Of a stretch of 64,000 nucleotides of DNA, positions 26,618-34,712 are shown one piece after another (the stretch's first letter is position 1; every line of letters starts with the position of its first letter). Position numbers and translations under genes: made by a program. The notes below the pieces were generated by a model. It was given only the letters and a program-made list of their open reading frames with translations, was not told the origin of the DNA and made no database searches. This DNA comes from an uncultured Flavobacteriaceae bacterium (lineage in GTDB: Bacteria; Bacteroidota; Bacteroidia; Flavobacteriales; Flavobacteriaceae): assembly GCA_947494205.1 (NCBI GenBank), contig CANLUH010000015.1, forward strand, positions 1 through 64,000. The letters run 5' to 3'.

Positions 26618-28198
26618 ATGCAGCAAAAAATCAAACTATATTTAAAGACGGGAATTCTTCTTTTAGGAGTATGTTTCTTAGTTTTTAATTGCCAGAAAGA
26701 TGATGGTTTTAAAGAAGAACAAAATGCTGAAATTGTAAAAAATCAATCTTTTAAAATCTCTAAAATTAATAAAGAAAGAGTTTTATCTAATAGAATTGTA
26801 AAAGAAAAAATAGAAACTATTTCTAGAAATATAAAACAAAAGGAAAATCATTTGCATAATAAAGATGTAGTTTCTAGTGAACACGGTTTTACTATAAATA
26901 CAAATCAAGTAACTTACATAGAAAACAATGACGGAACGTATCATTCTTACACTTTTCTTATAGAAAGAGAGGTAGAAACTACAATTTTAGAAAATTTACT
27001 ATTGTCATTACAGTCTGATGGTTCTTATAAAATGGCATTATTAACCTATAATATTACTGCTCAAGAAAAAGAAGATATAGCTAATGGACTGTCTGTAGAT
27101 GTGTCTAATAAAGTAAATTCTGTAGAAATTAATGAAGAAGGATTAATAACCGATATTTTTAGCAAAGATGAATTTTGCACAAAAATTATAGAAACCTATT
27201 GTAGTGCAGGATTACATCCTTATGGTTATTTCGCTGATGGAGTACCTTGCGATGGCTATACTGAAAATACTATTTGGGAATCTCCTGGATGTGCGCCTGG
27301 TGACCCTGGAAGTAATAACAATAATGATACCGACAATAGTAATAATAACGAGACAGACTCAAATACTAGTTCAGGTAATGAACAAACAAATAATGGCGGA
27401 AGTGGCAACCCTCCACCAAATGATAATGAGAATGTTACTGGGATAACAACCTCTTGTGAAGGAGTGAATTGTCCAGAAGAATTAGACGATTGTGAAACTA
27501 TAAAGCAAGATTTATTAGATTTAGTAAATAATCCAACTATCAAGGCTCACATAAATGGATTTAGACCAGGCATTTTTTCTGAAATGAATAATAATTACAA
27601 AGAAGATGGTGCTCGTTTTGCTAAAACAGGAAATAACCAATATGTTCCTCGATATCCAGATGAAAGACTAAATAATGGCTTAGATTATTCCCCAGATTAT
27701 GAAGACAATGAAGTAGTCTCAATTCATATACATCAACAACAATATTATGATTTAGATATTAGCCCCAATCCTTTTTTTAATGCTCCAGTACCATCCCATA
27801 AAGATATAATAGAATTATTAGAGAATGTTCATCATATTAGTACAACAAATGCCAGTTTGAGTGAAGAAGTTACTCAAATTGTAATGACAGAAGCTGGTGT
27901 GTTTGCGATGGTAATTGATACACAAAATGCATTGAATATACTTTCAGCATTAGAAGAGCAAGATGAAATAAAGTTAAAAGAATTTAAAGTTAGGTTTGAA
28001 AAGAAAGTTTTAGGAGATTGGAAAAAAGTTAATCAAAATGCAGGAGAAGTGTGTGATGCTCAATGTTTACAAAGAACTATAAATAAATTTATTAAATTTA
28101 TGAAGAAAGATAAAATAGCAGGGAATAAATTTAAAGCCAAAGTTTTACAAGCTGTGCTAAATGATAATAACGAGATAATAGATTGGATTTGTAATTAA
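26618..28198 (+). CDS. Large lipoprotein with Asn/Ser-rich linker and JAMM-like residue pattern
   Basis: 526 residues. The lipobox LVFNC gives a lipidated Cys26. Residues about 50-220 are a charged helical and strand-rich region. Residues about 228-275 are a low-complexity Asn/Ser/Asp/Gly linker. The C-terminal domain from about 285 contains VVSIHIHQQ (His370, His372) and later VPSHKD (Ser393, Asp396), the order of metal ligands in JAMM/MPN proteases (HxH...SxxD), but with a 20-residue insert instead of the usual seven. The domain type is familiar from flavobacterial lipoproteins of unknown function. It is the first of three genes in a row. Confidence 0.8.
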   Translation: MQQKIKLYLKTGILLLGVCFLVFNCQKDDGFKEEQNAEIVKNQSFKISKINKERVLSNRIVKEKIETISRNIKQKENHLHNKDVVSSEHGFTINTNQVTYIENNDGTYHSYTFLIEREVETTILENLLLSLQSDGSYKMALLTYNITAQEKEDIANGLSVDVSNKVNSVEINEEGLITDIFSKDEFCTKIIETYCSAGLHPYGYFADGVPCDGYTENTIWESPGCAPGDPGSNNNNDTDNSNNNETDSNTSSGNEQTNNGGSGNPPPNDNENVTGITTSCEGVNCPEELDDCETIKQDLLDLVNNPTIKAHINGFRPGIFSEMNNNYKEDGARFAKTGNNQYVPRYPDERLNNGLDYSPDYEDNEVVSIHIHQQQYYDLDISPNPFFNAPVPSHKDIIELLENVHHISTTNASLSEEVTQIVMTEAGVFAMVIDTQNALNILSALEEQDEIKLKEFKVRFEKKVLGDWKKVNQNAGEVCDAQCLQRTINKFIKFMKKDKIAGNKFKAKVLQAVLNDNNEIIDWICN

Positions 28199-28204
28199 TA
28201 AAAA

Positions 28205-28783
28205 ATGAAAAAAATAAAAACTATAATATTATTGAGTTTAACTTTAACAAGTTATGTTTTTTATGCTCAAGAAGAAATAATTCCTTTAACGGAAATCTCT
28301 ACTTTCGATGAAGAAAATAACGTTATATACTATTACAAGGATATTAATAATGATTTAAGTAAATTTTTAGGAACTTGGAAGTATGAAGATTCTAATAAAG
28401 AATTAATTGTTAAATTCTATCTTAAAGAACATAATGAATCTGGCGGTATGTATTACGATGAAGTTTTCGCTAGGTTTAAATATACCGAAAATGAAATAGT
28501 GGTATATAATACGATGAATGATACAAGTGAAGCTAACGAATATAGAATTTTTGGAGGATTGATTTATGAAGATAGTTTAAATAACCTATCATTAGGTTAT
28601 TATGAACCTACAGATATACCATACGATGGAGCTGTGAGTCCAAGTTTAAACCTTAAGTATTTATCTTGTGATAATTTAGGGTGCAGTCCACAATTAAAGT
28701 GGGATATATTTTGGACAAGGAATAAATCTTCTGAGATATGGCCATTTAAGATTCCTTCAAATTTAATATTAACCAAACAATAA
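28205..28783 (+). CDS. DUF6705-like secreted protein
   Basis: 192 residues with signal peptide (TLTSYVFYAQ). The mature start has YYYKDINNDLSKFLGTWKYED, the feature I associate with the DUF6705 family of flavobacterial secreted proteins. Alternating strands follow (ELIVKFYLKEH, EIVVYNTMND), suggesting a lipocalin-like barrel. It lies 6 bp after the lipoprotein gene and 2 bp before the next, so the three are likely one operon. Function is unknown. Confidence 0.75.
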   Translation: MKKIKTIILLSLTLTSYVFYAQEEIIPLTEISTFDEENNVIYYYKDINNDLSKFLGTWKYEDSNKELIVKFYLKEHNESGGMYYDEVFARFKYTENEIVVYNTMNDTSEANEYRIFGGLIYEDSLNNLSLGYYEPTDIPYDGAVSPSLNLKYLSCDNLGCSPQLKWDIFWTRNKSSEIWPFKIPSNLILTKQ

Positions 28784-28785
28784 AG

Positions 28786-29439
28786 ATGAAATACAGACTC
28801 TATTATTGTATATTACTGTATGTAATTTGTTATAATTCTTTTTCTCAAACAAATTTTACAGATATAGATATTTCTTTTAAAGCGTATTCTAGTTCAATAA
28901 TAAATGGAGATACAGAAGCGTATTTAAATTTAATTCATCCTAGTTTTTTTGAAGAAGATAATAGAATAGAACAATCTAGAAAGCATTTAAATACTATTAA
29001 AAGATATAAAGAAAAAAATAGTAGCAATTGTAAAAGTGATTGTACAAGTTTTATGTCTATAAAAAATATTTCTAAAATGCGTAAAATAAAAAACAAACTA
29101 TATTGTTTTGTTGATTATTTATGGGTTCGCGAGATAGAATTTAAGAATGTACCTGATGTTCGTAGCGAAGATGATTACAAAGAAACTATAGAAAACTATA
29201 ATAAAAACTATAGAAAAAAAAGTTTTCAATCTCAAATGGTGTCATACGATTCTATTAATAAAAGAGCCATAATTGTTTCTTATGATAGGGTTTTAATGTT
29301 AAAAGATTCTAGTAATACATGGAAATACATACCAAGAAGAAGAGAGCAGTTAATTGGTTTATGGAAGAATTATGAAAGTATGTTGAGAGAATTTTTACCA
29401 AAGCGAATAATTAAAAAATTAAATGCAGTGCAGATTTAA
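28786..29439 (+). CDS. Secreted protein of unknown function, possibly NTF2-like
   Basis: 217 residues with signal peptide (LLYVICYNSFSQ). The start of the mature part, FKAYSSSIINGDTEAYLNLIHPSFF, resembles the opening helices of NTF2/SnoaL-like domains; the remainder is basic and not recognised. Cysteines in SSNCKSDCTSF may form a disulphide. It is the last gene of the three-gene secreted-protein unit. Confidence 0.7.
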   Translation: MKYRLYYCILLYVICYNSFSQTNFTDIDISFKAYSSSIINGDTEAYLNLIHPSFFEEDNRIEQSRKHLNTIKRYKEKNSSNCKSDCTSFMSIKNISKMRKIKNKLYCFVDYLWVREIEFKNVPDVRSEDDYKETIENYNKNYRKKSFQSQMVSYDSINKRAIIVSYDRVLMLKDSSNTWKYIPRRREQLIGLWKNYESMLREFLPKRIIKKLNAVQI

Positions 29440-29475
29440 TGAAAATTGAAATAATTAAAGCATCCTTAGTAAAAA

Positions 29476-30213
29476 CTAACGAATCCCCTTCTGCAACAAT
29501 ATTAACTTAACATACCTAGAAAACACACCATAAGCATTTATAGTTGCAACAGTTAAACCAGGAATACCATCTAGAAAACCGCGACGTAAAATGTAGCTAC
29601 TAAAAAAGCGGTAAAACGGTTTAAAAGCTAAATGAAAATAGGTGGCTTTTTTGCCTTTTTTTAGCATTTGTTCTGCCTGAAACCAAGCATAGCTATCCTT
29701 TTTACTTATATAATGCATTAAGCCTTTATAAGTATAATGTAATACAGGGTTTTTTAATTTACCAATAGAACCCTCTATAATTAGTTTTTCGTGTACGCTA
29801 CCTTCAAAACGGCATTGTTCTCTTATAACTAATCGGGTAACATCATCACTATGATGGTACAGAAAACGATTCATATAAAAATGAGGGAAATTAAGTTTGT
29901 AGCCGCTATGCTTTCCAGAATCCATAGCTTGTAATATTTCCTGCTTTAAAGCATACGGAATACGTTCATCTCCATCTACAAATAATACCCATTCGCCAGT
30001 AGCATATTGTAAAGCATGGTTTTTCTGGTTCGAAAAATTATCAAATTTTCGAGACAAGACTTTACAACCAAAATTTTCAGCAATCTCTACTGTGTTATCT
30101 GTACTTAAGGAATCTATAACAATAATCTCATCTGCAAATTTAACAGAGTAAAGCGCATCTTTAAGATAAAGCGCTTCGTTGTAAGTGGGTATAATTACAG
30201 AGAGTTTCGTCAT
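29476..30213 (-). CDS. Glycosyltransferase family 2, WaaE/KdtX-like (second copy)
   Basis: 245 residues from ATG 30213; a TTG 18 bases upstream would only add MCLQII and is not favoured. Motifs: LSVIIPTYNEALYLKDAL, ADEIIVIDSLSTDNT, EWVLFVDGDERIP (DxD) and GSVHEKL. The C-terminal region FKPFYRFFSSYILRRGFLDGIPG is basic and hydrophobic, as in the paralogue at 24096-24842. Probably adds an LPS core sugar. The divergent gene starts 50 bp away, and the -7 boxes of the two genes lie 11 bp apart. Confidence 0.9.
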   Translation of the reverse strand: MTKLSVIIPTYNEALYLKDALYSVKFADEIIVIDSLSTDNTVEIAENFGCKVLSRKFDNFSNQKNHALQYATGEWVLFVDGDERIPYALKQEILQAMDSGKHSGYKLNFPHFYMNRFLYHHSDDVTRLVIREQCRFEGSVHEKLIIEGSIGKLKNPVLHYTYKGLMHYISKKDSYAWFQAEQMLKKGKKATYFHLAFKPFYRFFSSYILRRGFLDGIPGLTVATINAYGVFSRYVKLILLQKGIR

Positions 30214-30228
30214 AATAATTTGAAGGCA

Positions 30229-30236
30229 CAAACTTA
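30229..30236 (-). promoter_or_regulatory. -7 promoter box for the second WaaE-like gene
   Basis: Minus strand TAAGTTTG, matching TAnnTTTG, 15 bases before ATG 30213. Confidence 0.35.
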
Positions 30237-30247
30237 CTAAAAAACTT

Positions 30248-30255
30248 TATCTTTG
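30248..30255 (+). promoter_or_regulatory. -7 promoter box for the degenerate glycosyltransferase gene
   Basis: TATCTTTG matches TAnnTTTG, 8 bases before ATG 30264, giving a nearly leaderless transcript. TTTG at 30219-30222 could be the -33 box, with a long spacer of 25 bases. Confidence 0.35.
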
Positions 30256-30263
30256 TTGCCTGT

Positions 30264-30869
30264 ATGACAAAAATAGACACGACAGTAATACTTACAGACG
30301 ATTATGGTTTCGAGCATTTAGAAACTGTTTTACACGGTTACAATAATCAAGCTTATCGTTTGTTCGAAATTATTATAGTTACCGAACATAATACCGAAGC
30401 TATTACAAACATTATAAAAGCTATTGCAGGAGATGTCTTTTTCAGCATTAATATACTAACGAAAGCGGAGGCTATAACTAATAGTAATACAGACTATTTA
30501 ATTTTCTCGAATACCAATACTTTACCAAGAAAAGATTTTATTGAGCAACATGTAGCAAAAAGAGAAGAAGGCTATTTTATTGCTGGAAAAACAAAAGCGT
30601 ATAATGAAGCCCCAAAAATAGAAACACCAATTGTTTATAATGAAGACAGTTTCGACTTTAATTGGTTAAGGGAAAACGGTATGGATGTTAGAGAGCGAAA
30701 TAACACAATGATTTGTAATACATCGGCTTGGAAAACAGATGCACAACAATTAGAAATAGGAATCCTTTTTAGTTCTAAGCACAAATTAGAACGTCACTTA
30801 TTAAGTCATTCTCTAAAAGCGAAAACACTACGAAATAAATATATATGCGTACATTTGCAAAGCAAATAA
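30264..30869 (+). CDS. Degenerate GT2-like protein, probably catalytically inactive
   Basis: 201 residues. It aligns by eye with the next gene, an intact GT2: ETVLHGYNNQAYRLFEIIIV matches KVLQSYKNQDYTNYEVIV. DYLIFSNTNTLPRKDF (residues 78-92) takes the place of DYILMTDGDCIARPDF, NTSAWK matches SSAWK, and LKAKTLRNKYICVHL matches IKTKQIRYKAICLHL. The DxD metal motif is replaced by Asn-Thr-Asn, and the GYDERMQYGGPDRE acceptor/base segment is missing. The gene is otherwise open and has a promoter box, so it may encode a pseudoenzyme or be in early decay. Confidence 0.75.
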   Translation: MTKIDTTVILTDDYGFEHLETVLHGYNNQAYRLFEIIIVTEHNTEAITNIIKAIAGDVFFSINILTKAEAITNSNTDYLIFSNTNTLPRKDFIEQHVAKREEGYFIAGKTKAYNEAPKIETPIVYNEDSFDFNWLRENGMDVRERNNTMICNTSAWKTDAQQLEIGILFSSKHKLERHLLSHSLKAKTLRNKYICVHLQSK

Positions 30870-30888
30870 TACGCAATACTAAATTATA

Positions 30889-30940
30889 AGATTCCCGCCT
30901 AAATTTATCTTAAGGATAGACGAAAGACGTGAATGACAAA
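30889..30940. repeat. REP-like palindromic element, expanded form
   Basis: The ends AGATTCCCGCC and GTGAATGACA match the borders of the compact element at 35612-35640 in reverse orientation (TGTCATTCCC ... GGGAATCT). The interior is longer and contains the small palindrome TATCTTAAGGATA. Confidence 0.45.
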
Positions 30941-30951
30941 TAAATATTGAC

Positions 30952-31785
30952 ATGAAGGATTTACCAATATCTGTAATAGTAAGTACTTACAATTCTGAAG
31001 ACTACTTAAGTAAAGTTTTACAGAGCTATAAAAATCAAGACTATACAAATTATGAAGTTATAGTTGCAGATGATGGTTCTCGTGAAACGACTAAAGCTTT
31101 AATAGAAAGTTTTATGGCAGATTATCCTGTGAAATTACGTCATATTTGGCATGAAGATAAAGGGTATCGTAGACAAGAGTTATTAAATAAATGTATTGTA
31201 CAAACGGAGTACGATTATATTTTAATGACAGATGGCGATTGTATTGCGCGACCAGATTTTGTGTCTACACATGCAAAATATGCAGAAAAAGGATTCTTTT
31301 TATCTGGAGGGTATTGCAAATTAGACAAGCCAACAAGCGACGCTATTGCTTTAAGTGATATAGATAATGGTAATTGTTTTAAACCTAAATGGTTAAAAAA
31401 ACAAGGTGTTTTAGGTAAAAAACAACAACTAAAATTAAGTGTAGGCGATAAGTTAGCTAACTTTCTAGATGTTGTAACACCAACAGGAGCAACTTTTAAT
31501 AACTGTAACTCTAGTGCATGGAAAGAAGACTTAATTACTATTAATGGTTACGACGAACGTATGCAATACGGCGGGCCAGATAGAGAATTAGGAGAACGTC
31601 TAGTTAACTTGGGTATAAAAACGAAACAAATTAGATACAAAGCTATTTGTTTACATTTAGAGCACCCAAGAGGTTATAAAACCAAAGAATCTTTAGATAG
31701 AAATTTAGCTATTAGACGTAATACAAAATACCATAAAGTAATAAAAACACCTTATGGTATAGAAAAGTTAGAGGTAAAAGAATAA
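30952..31785 (+). CDS. Glycosyltransferase family 2 with galactosyltransferase-type C-terminal region
   Basis: 277 residues. Motifs: ISVIVSTYNSEDYLSKVLQS, VADDGS, LMTDGDCIARPDF with Asp94/Asp96 for metal binding, SSAWKEDL, and INGYDERMQYGGPDRELGERL around residues 198-217 holding the acidic base. This is the arrangement of GT2 enzymes with a Glyco_transf_7C/galactosyltransferase end. It likely adds a hexose to the LPS core or O-chain. The degenerate copy just upstream appears to be its paralogue. Confidence 0.92.
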   Translation: MKDLPISVIVSTYNSEDYLSKVLQSYKNQDYTNYEVIVADDGSRETTKALIESFMADYPVKLRHIWHEDKGYRRQELLNKCIVQTEYDYILMTDGDCIARPDFVSTHAKYAEKGFFLSGGYCKLDKPTSDAIALSDIDNGNCFKPKWLKKQGVLGKKQQLKLSVGDKLANFLDVVTPTGATFNNCNSSAWKEDLITINGYDERMQYGGPDRELGERLVNLGIKTKQIRYKAICLHLEHPRGYKTKESLDRNLAIRRNTKYHKVIKTPYGIEKLEVKE

Positions 31786-31799
31786 ACTTGTATTTAACA

Positions 31800-31890
31800 C
31801 AAAAAATATGAGCGTCGGGTCGAGTAATTCAGACAGCTATCGGAATTGTCTCTAGAACTCATTTTATGAATTCAACGCTCTCTAAATGAG
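31800..31890. repeat. Degenerate intergenic inverted repeat
   Basis: Between two convergent genes. ATGAGCGTCGGGTCGAGTAA and TTCAACGCTCTC form the outer arms, and AGACA...TGTCT an inner stem. The GGTCGAGT core matches part of the repeat at 34594. It may also serve as a transcription end for both genes. Confidence 0.35.
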
Positions 31891-31903
31891 TAATAGATTA
31901 AAC

Positions 31904-32485
31904 TTATAGTTTTTTGTAAGTTCCTATTTTCCAGTATGTTTTTTCCTCATCTGTAGTAACAGTTTCAAACTCTAATTTTTTAAGTTGTGAGTTATCATCA
32001 AAATACTCCCAACAGCCTAAACCTTCTCTATAAATAGAAATAATTAGAATACCATTATCGTTTAAATGCGCTAATACTGTTTTTAAAACATTAGCCTTTT
32101 CTGTTTCGTGTATATAATAAAAAGCTTCATTAAATACAATAACATCGTAACTACTTTCTGGTTTAAATGTATGTATGTCTGCGCAAACAAATTTAGATTT
32201 TGGTAATTGTTTGCTATTTGCTTTTAATATAGATACAGACGAAAAGTCCATACCATAGAAAAAATTAAAATCGGTATCCTGCAGGTTTTCTAATAAAATA
32301 CCTTCACCACAACCTAATGCTAAAATATCTGATCCGTTTTTGCCATGTTTTTCAATGTTTTTAACAATGGTTTGGTATCTAACACGTTCTCTGTCGTTTT
32401 TTAAATTATCCCAACGGCCCTTTCTGTATTGTTTGTTCCATCGTTGTTTGCGTCTCCAATTATGGAATTTATCTATAACGTTCAT
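31904..32485 (-). CDS. Class I SAM-dependent methyltransferase
   Basis: 193 residues. Motif I is DILALGCGEGILLENL, followed by FFYGMDFSSVSI (acidic residue for SAM ribose), FVCADIHTF, and a motif IV-like YDVIVFNEAFYYI. A basic N-terminal segment (WRRKQRWNKQYRKGRW) may contact anionic glycolipid. It sits 7 bp after the GT9 gene on the same strand, so the acceptor is probably a sugar of the surface glycan; this is inference. Confidence 0.88.
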   Translation of the reverse strand: MNVIDKFHNWRRKQRWNKQYRKGRWDNLKNDRERVRYQTIVKNIEKHGKNGSDILALGCGEGILLENLQDTDFNFFYGMDFSSVSILKANSKQLPKSKFVCADIHTFKPESSYDVIVFNEAFYYIHETEKANVLKTVLAHLNDNGILIISIYREGLGCWEYFDDNSQLKKLEFETVTTDEEKTYWKIGTYKKL

Positions 32486-32492
32486 ATAATGA

Positions 32493-33563
32493 TTAATGCT
32501 TCTTAAGGTGATTATTTAAAAATACTTTTAATTTAGGTAAAATTAACTCTGGCGTTAACTGTTTATACATAAAAGTAGGGTCTTCTTCAATCTTACGACG
32601 TTCGCTTCTTTCTTTAGAAAATAAATCAGGTTTCTCTTCAAGTAAGTGGATTGAAGTATGCGTGGTTCCGTCTTCGAAACTAGCCCAATGTTCTTTTAAA
32701 ACATAAGGCGAGAAAATAGTAAATGTTGGTTTGTTTACAGCTTTTGCAATATGAATTGTTCCGCCTTCATTACCAACTAATAGTGTGCATTTATTCATAA
32801 GTGTTATAAATCCACGAATGCTATCTTCATAGATATCCATAACAATACTGTCTTTATCTGCACACTGTTCGTATATAGATATCGCATCGTTTTTTTGATG
32901 CGGAGCATAATTAAAAAGAACATTAACATTGTAATGTTTTGTTATATAATCTATAATAGTAACAATATATTCGTAAGGCATAGATTTTTGTGGCGTGCTT
33001 CCTAAAACCCCTAACATAATAAAAGGTTTATCGTAGTGCTCTAGCTTATTATATTCTAGCTCCTGCTGCGTTAAAGTTATTTTAGGAATTTCATCTATAG
33101 CTATTTCCGAACAATCGAAAGCTGAGGTTATCATATTAATACGATCCTCAATGGCTTTTCCACAGTTTTTTGATTTCTGCTTTAAAAAAGAAATGTTATG
33201 CGTGTAAAATGGTAATGGTGGGTTTTTCTCTCGTTTTTTAAATCCTATACGTTTGGTAGCTTTAGAAAATAAACAAATCAATCGGCTTTGCATTTTAGCA
33301 TAAGGATCGAAAATAATATCATACTTGCGTTTTCTTATGGTTTTAATTAAAGCCAGTAAGTTGCCTATTTTCTTTAATTCCTTGTCGTTAATAACAATAA
33401 TATTATCAATATTAGGATTGTTTTCTATAACGCCCGTTGTATAATCGTAAACCAAATAATCTATAGTACTTTCTGGAAATAATTTTTTCATATTCTGTGC
33501 AATCACAGAAGCAATGAGTACATCTCCAATACGTTTATTTTGTATGACTAAAATGTTTTTCAT
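32493..33563 (-). CDS. Glycosyltransferase family 9 (heptosyltransferase-like)
   Basis: 356 residues from ATG 33563; an ATG 18 bases upstream (MLREIN...) is possible but KNILVIQNKRIGDVLIASV is the usual family start. C-terminal motifs: MLGVLGSTPQKSMPYEY and LLVGNEGGTIHIAKAVNKPTFTIFSP, the D/N-E-GG-x-H-x-A segment of GT9 enzymes such as WaaC/WaaF. It probably transfers a heptose or hexose from a nucleotide donor to the LPS inner core in the cytoplasm. Confidence 0.92.
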   Translation of the reverse strand: MKNILVIQNKRIGDVLIASVIAQNMKKLFPESTIDYLVYDYTTGVIENNPNIDNIIVINDKELKKIGNLLALIKTIRKRKYDIIFDPYAKMQSRLICLFSKATKRIGFKKREKNPPLPFYTHNISFLKQKSKNCGKAIEDRINMITSAFDCSEIAIDEIPKITLTQQELEYNKLEHYDKPFIMLGVLGSTPQKSMPYEYIVTIIDYITKHYNVNVLFNYAPHQKNDAISIYEQCADKDSIVMDIYEDSIRGFITLMNKCTLLVGNEGGTIHIAKAVNKPTFTIFSPYVLKEHWASFEDGTTHTSIHLLEEKPDLFSKERSERRKIEEDPTFMYKQLTPELILPKLKVFLNNHLKKH

Positions 33564-33656
33564 ATTTATTTCCCTAAGCATAGGGAATTCCTGCTTGTTA
33601 ATTGGTTTGTACGCAAAATATTGTTTTTTCAGCTTTTATTAAAATTTAGATTCACA

Positions 33657-33664
33657 TATCTTTG
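33657..33664 (+). promoter_or_regulatory. -7 promoter box for the Kdo kinase-like gene
   Basis: TATCTTTG matches TAnnTTTG, 17 bases before the ATG. No -33 box at normal distance is visible. Confidence 0.35.
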
Positions 33665-33681
33665 AAAAATAACAACATTAT

Positions 33682-34443
33682 ATGAGTATTGTACACATCC
33701 ATCCAAAATACGAACATTTAAAAACAGAATTGTTAGAATGTATTACCCATTTTGATACCAAAGGAACGTACATAACTAAAGGTGAACGTAATATTATAAA
33801 AAGCTTTACAGTAGCAGGCGAAACTATAAATGTAAAATCGTTTAAAACCCCTAAAGCCTTTAATAGTGTTATATACAAACATGTTAGGAAGTCTAAAGCG
33901 AGACGTTCTTTCGAGTATGCTAAGCGCCTTACAGATGCTAATATATTAACACCATTCCCCATAGCATACATAGAAAATACAAATGCAGTAGGTTTAAAAT
34001 CTAGTTACTACATAAGTAAGCATGTGAATTACGATTTGGATTTTAGAGTTTTAATACACAACCCGTTATATCCTGAACGCGATACTATTTTAAAACAATT
34101 TACAGCATTTACCTATGCATTGCATAAAAACAATATTAATTTTCTAGACCATTCCCCAGGTAATACTTTAATAGTTAAAAATAAAAGTGAATATGATTTT
34201 TATTTAATTGATTTAAATAGAATGAGGTTTGAAACCATGAGTTTAGAGAAACGAATGGATAACTTAAAACGCTTATGGCTGTCTAAAAAAATGATTAGAA
34301 TTATTGCTGAAGAGTATGCCAAATTAAGTAACGAACCGTTTGATACAGTTTATAATTTACTATTAGAATCTTCAAGACAATTCAAATTAAAGATTAACAG
34401 AAAGAAACGTTTTAAGCGAAAGTATTTGAAGAAGAAAAAGTAG
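33682..34443 (+). CDS. Kdo/lipopolysaccharide kinase-like protein (InaA/WaaP family)
   Basis: 253 residues, a small protein-kinase-like fold. The Lys region is IKSFTVAGETINVKSFKTPK; SFEYAKRLTDANILTPFPIAYIEN is the typical next element. The catalytic loop reads NFLDHSPGNTLIV (in place of HRDxxxxN), and YLIDLNRMRF carries the DxN metal residue. It probably phosphorylates Kdo or a core heptose of LPS. The C-terminus is very basic (KRFKRKYLKKKK), fitting an inner-membrane-associated enzyme that binds anionic lipid A. It lies at the end of the glycan region and supports the LPS-core assignment. Confidence 0.88.
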   Translation: MSIVHIHPKYEHLKTELLECITHFDTKGTYITKGERNIIKSFTVAGETINVKSFKTPKAFNSVIYKHVRKSKARRSFEYAKRLTDANILTPFPIAYIENTNAVGLKSSYYISKHVNYDLDFRVLIHNPLYPERDTILKQFTAFTYALHKNNINFLDHSPGNTLIVKNKSEYDFYLIDLNRMRFETMSLEKRMDNLKRLWLSKKMIRIIAEEYAKLSNEPFDTVYNLLLESSRQFKLKINRKKRFKRKYLKKKK

Positions 34444-34444
34444 T

Positions 34445-34556
34445 TTATAAGTTATAAGTTATGAGTTATGAGTTATGAGTTATGAGTTATGAGTTGTGAG
34501 TTGTGAGTTGTGAGTTGTGAGTTGTGAGTTGTGAGTTATGAGTTATGAGTTGTGAG
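34445..34556. repeat. Tandem array of 16 seven-base units (TTRTRAG)
   Basis: Sixteen contiguous 7-bp units: two TTATAAG, five TTATGAG, six TTGTGAG, two TTATGAG, one TTGTGAG. The array starts one base after the stop codon of the LPS kinase-like gene. Confidence 0.95.
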
Positions 34557-34593
34557 TGAGGAAGTGGGAAGTGGGAAGTTAAAAAAGTGTTTG

Positions 34594-34608
34594 GTCGAGT
34601 TTCTCGAC
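34594..34608. repeat. Perfect GTCGAG-TTT-CTCGAC palindrome
   Basis: A 6-bp perfect inverted repeat with 3-base loop, followed by GTTCGAGACAGGC. It resembles other intergenic repeats in the window (31811, 24898). Confidence 0.5.
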
Positions 34609-34654
34609 TCCGTTCGAGACAGGCTAAAGTCAAGACTTCAAAAAATAATAAAAC

Positions 34655-34707
34655 AAGAAAACTCTAAATTTAAAATGAATTAATAGCTTTTGAATTTAGA
34701 GTTTTTA
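34655..34707. terminator. Bidirectional terminator between the LPS kinase-like gene and dapD
   Basis: AAAACTCTAAATTTAAAA and TTTTGAATTTAGAGTTTTT form a long stem with A- and T-tracts on both sides. It lies between two convergent genes and can serve both. Confidence 0.75.
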
Positions 34708-34712
34708 TATTT

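Noticed and set aside
27256-27543. Minus-strand 95-codon ORF
   Set aside because: It is antisense to the Asn/Ser-rich linker of the lipoprotein gene, whose codons give a Leu/Ser-rich shadow.
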